The notes under the pieces were generated by a model. That model did not search any database and was not told the origin of the DNA. It was given only the letters and a program-made list of their open reading frames with translations. A DNA stretch of 7,093 nucleotides from Thiomonas sp. (lineage in GTDB: Bacteria; Pseudomonadota; Gammaproteobacteria; Burkholderiales; Burkholderiaceae_C), in contig DAIDHU010000331.1 in NCBI GenBank assembly GCA_027451915.1, positions 1-7,093 on the forward strand, read 5' to 3'. Positions 6,398 to 7,093 of the stretch are shown here, piece by piece. Numbering within the stretch: position 1 is the stretch's first letter; each line of letters starts with the position of its first letter. The position numbers were made by a program, and so were the translations under genes.

Positions 6398-7093
6398 ATG
6401 CCTTCCGCCGCGGCCGTCTCCCCCCTGCAGCGCATCGGAGAATTCGCCGCGCTGCTGCGCGACCACGGCTTTTGCGTAGGCGTGGACGAGCAGCGCTGCA
6501 TGCTGCGGGTGGCGCAGCAACTGGGCCCCGGCGAGCCATCCGCGGTGGAGTCGGCGTGGCGGGCCATCGCCTGCAGCGACCAGCAGGACTGGCGGCGCTG
6601 GCACGAGATCTTCGAGCGTTTCTGGTGGCCGCAGCGCGTGCGCGGCCAGGTCCGCGTGAGCCAGCAGACCCGGCGCTCGCGCGATCTGCGCCAGGCCGTG
6701 CAGGACCTGCACCAGCGCCTCGATGCCGAGTCCGCCGGGCCCCAGGCCGCCCGCACACGCGATGCGCAGGGCAGCGCCGACCAGGCGGTGGCCGAGGATT
6801 CCCAGGCGCCCGGGCGCGAGCGCGCGCAGGGAGGCGCCAGCCGCACCGAGGCGCTGCACGCGCGCGAGCACCAGATGTGGCTGCCCCAGGAGCTCGCAGC
6901 CTTGCAGCGCCTGGCCGCCGACATCGCGCAGCGCCTGCGCCCGCGGCCGACGCGCCGCTGGCGGGCCGCGCCGGCACGGGCCCAGGCGCGGCTGGACTTG
7001 CGCGCGACCCTGCGCCGCAGCGTGGCCTGGGGTGGCGAGCCGCTGCAGGCGGCCTGGCGCGTGCGCCGCGTGGAGCCCCCGAGACTGTTCATC
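6398..7093 (+). CDS. coxE: CoxE, VWA-domain CODH maturation protein, 3' partial
   Basis: Open from the ATG at 6398 to the window end: 232 residues with no stop, starting 19 nt after the coxD stop. No good upstream in-frame start is seen; AGG directly abuts the ATG, so the Shine-Dalgarno is poor. The N-terminal part (~8-90, with WRRWHEIFERFWWP) and the DLRATLRRSVAWGGEP segment (200-215) are typical of the region before the von Willebrand A domain in CoxE-like proteins. Between them (~110-155) is a Gln/Ala/Arg/Asp-rich, probably disordered linker. The reading reaches RRVEPPRLFI, the first VWA beta strand, and stops just before the DxSxS metal-binding motif should appear. CoxE works with the CoxD ATPase, as MoxR-VWA pairs do, in completing the Mo-Cu cofactor. 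Its orientation and position support that pairing. Confidence 0.85.
   Translation, partial: MPSAAAVSPLQRIGEFAALLRDHGFCVGVDEQRCMLRVAQQLGPGEPSAVESAWRAIACSDQQDWRRWHEIFERFWWPQRVRGQVRVSQQTRRSRDLRQAVQDLHQRLDAESAGPQAARTRDAQGSADQAVAEDSQAPGRERAQGGASRTEALHAREHQMWLPQELAALQRLAADIAQRLRPRPTRRWRAAPARAQARLDLRATLRRSVAWGGEPLQAAWRVRRVEPPRLFI

Noticed and set aside
4837..7092. 751-codon open frame on the minus strand opposite coxG, coxD and coxE
   Set aside because: Another antisense shadow: Arg/Ser/Ala-rich with no domain, opposite conserved CoxG, CoxD and CoxE sequences.

Overview
The window is one strand-uniform, very GC-rich stretch (roughly two thirds or more G+C by eye, strongly G/C-biased third codon positions). 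It carries most of an aerobic carbon monoxide dehydrogenase (CODH) locus. The gene order is rcoM-like regulator, coxM, coxS, coxL, coxG, coxD, coxE, all on the + strand. The pairing of an RcoM-type PAS-LytTR heme regulator with coxMSL and the base composition point to a beta-proteobacterium, most likely of the Burkholderiales. That placement is an inference, and no species can be named from the sequence alone.

Layout. Positions 1-744 hold the regulator, cut at its 5' end by the window edge. Positions 745-938 are a regulatory gap containing two short GC hairpins just after the regulator, a run of about 10-bp-spaced GTGCAT direct repeats, a possible promoter, and a perfect 7-bp inverted repeat just before the coxM ribosome binding site. 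Positions 939-4750 encode the three structural subunits: CoxM (FAD), CoxS (two [2Fe-2S] clusters) and CoxL (Mo-Cu catalytic subunit with the form I active-site motif AYRCSFR). A strong GC hairpin lies in the 63-nt gap before coxG (4814-5458, SRPBCC protein with a hydrophobic C-terminal tail). coxG overlaps coxD by ATGA. coxD (5455-6378) encodes a MoxR-type AAA+ ATPase but carries an in-frame amber codon at 5941-5943. coxE (6398-7093) runs off the window before its VWA metal-binding motif.

How the parts work together. RcoM proteins sense CO with a heme in the PAS domain and activate cox transcription through the LytTR domain. CoxL oxidises CO to CO2 at a Mo-Cu centre, and electrons pass through the CoxS clusters to the CoxM FAD and on to the respiratory quinone pool. 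CoxG ties the enzyme to the membrane. CoxD and CoxE belong to the group of accessory proteins that complete the Mo-Cu cofactor.

The system itself is a known one; I do not see a wholly undescribed system here. The points most worth a second look are the amber codon in an otherwise intact coxD, the phased repeat array upstream of coxM, the palindrome at the likely transcription start, and the coxL-coxG hairpin.
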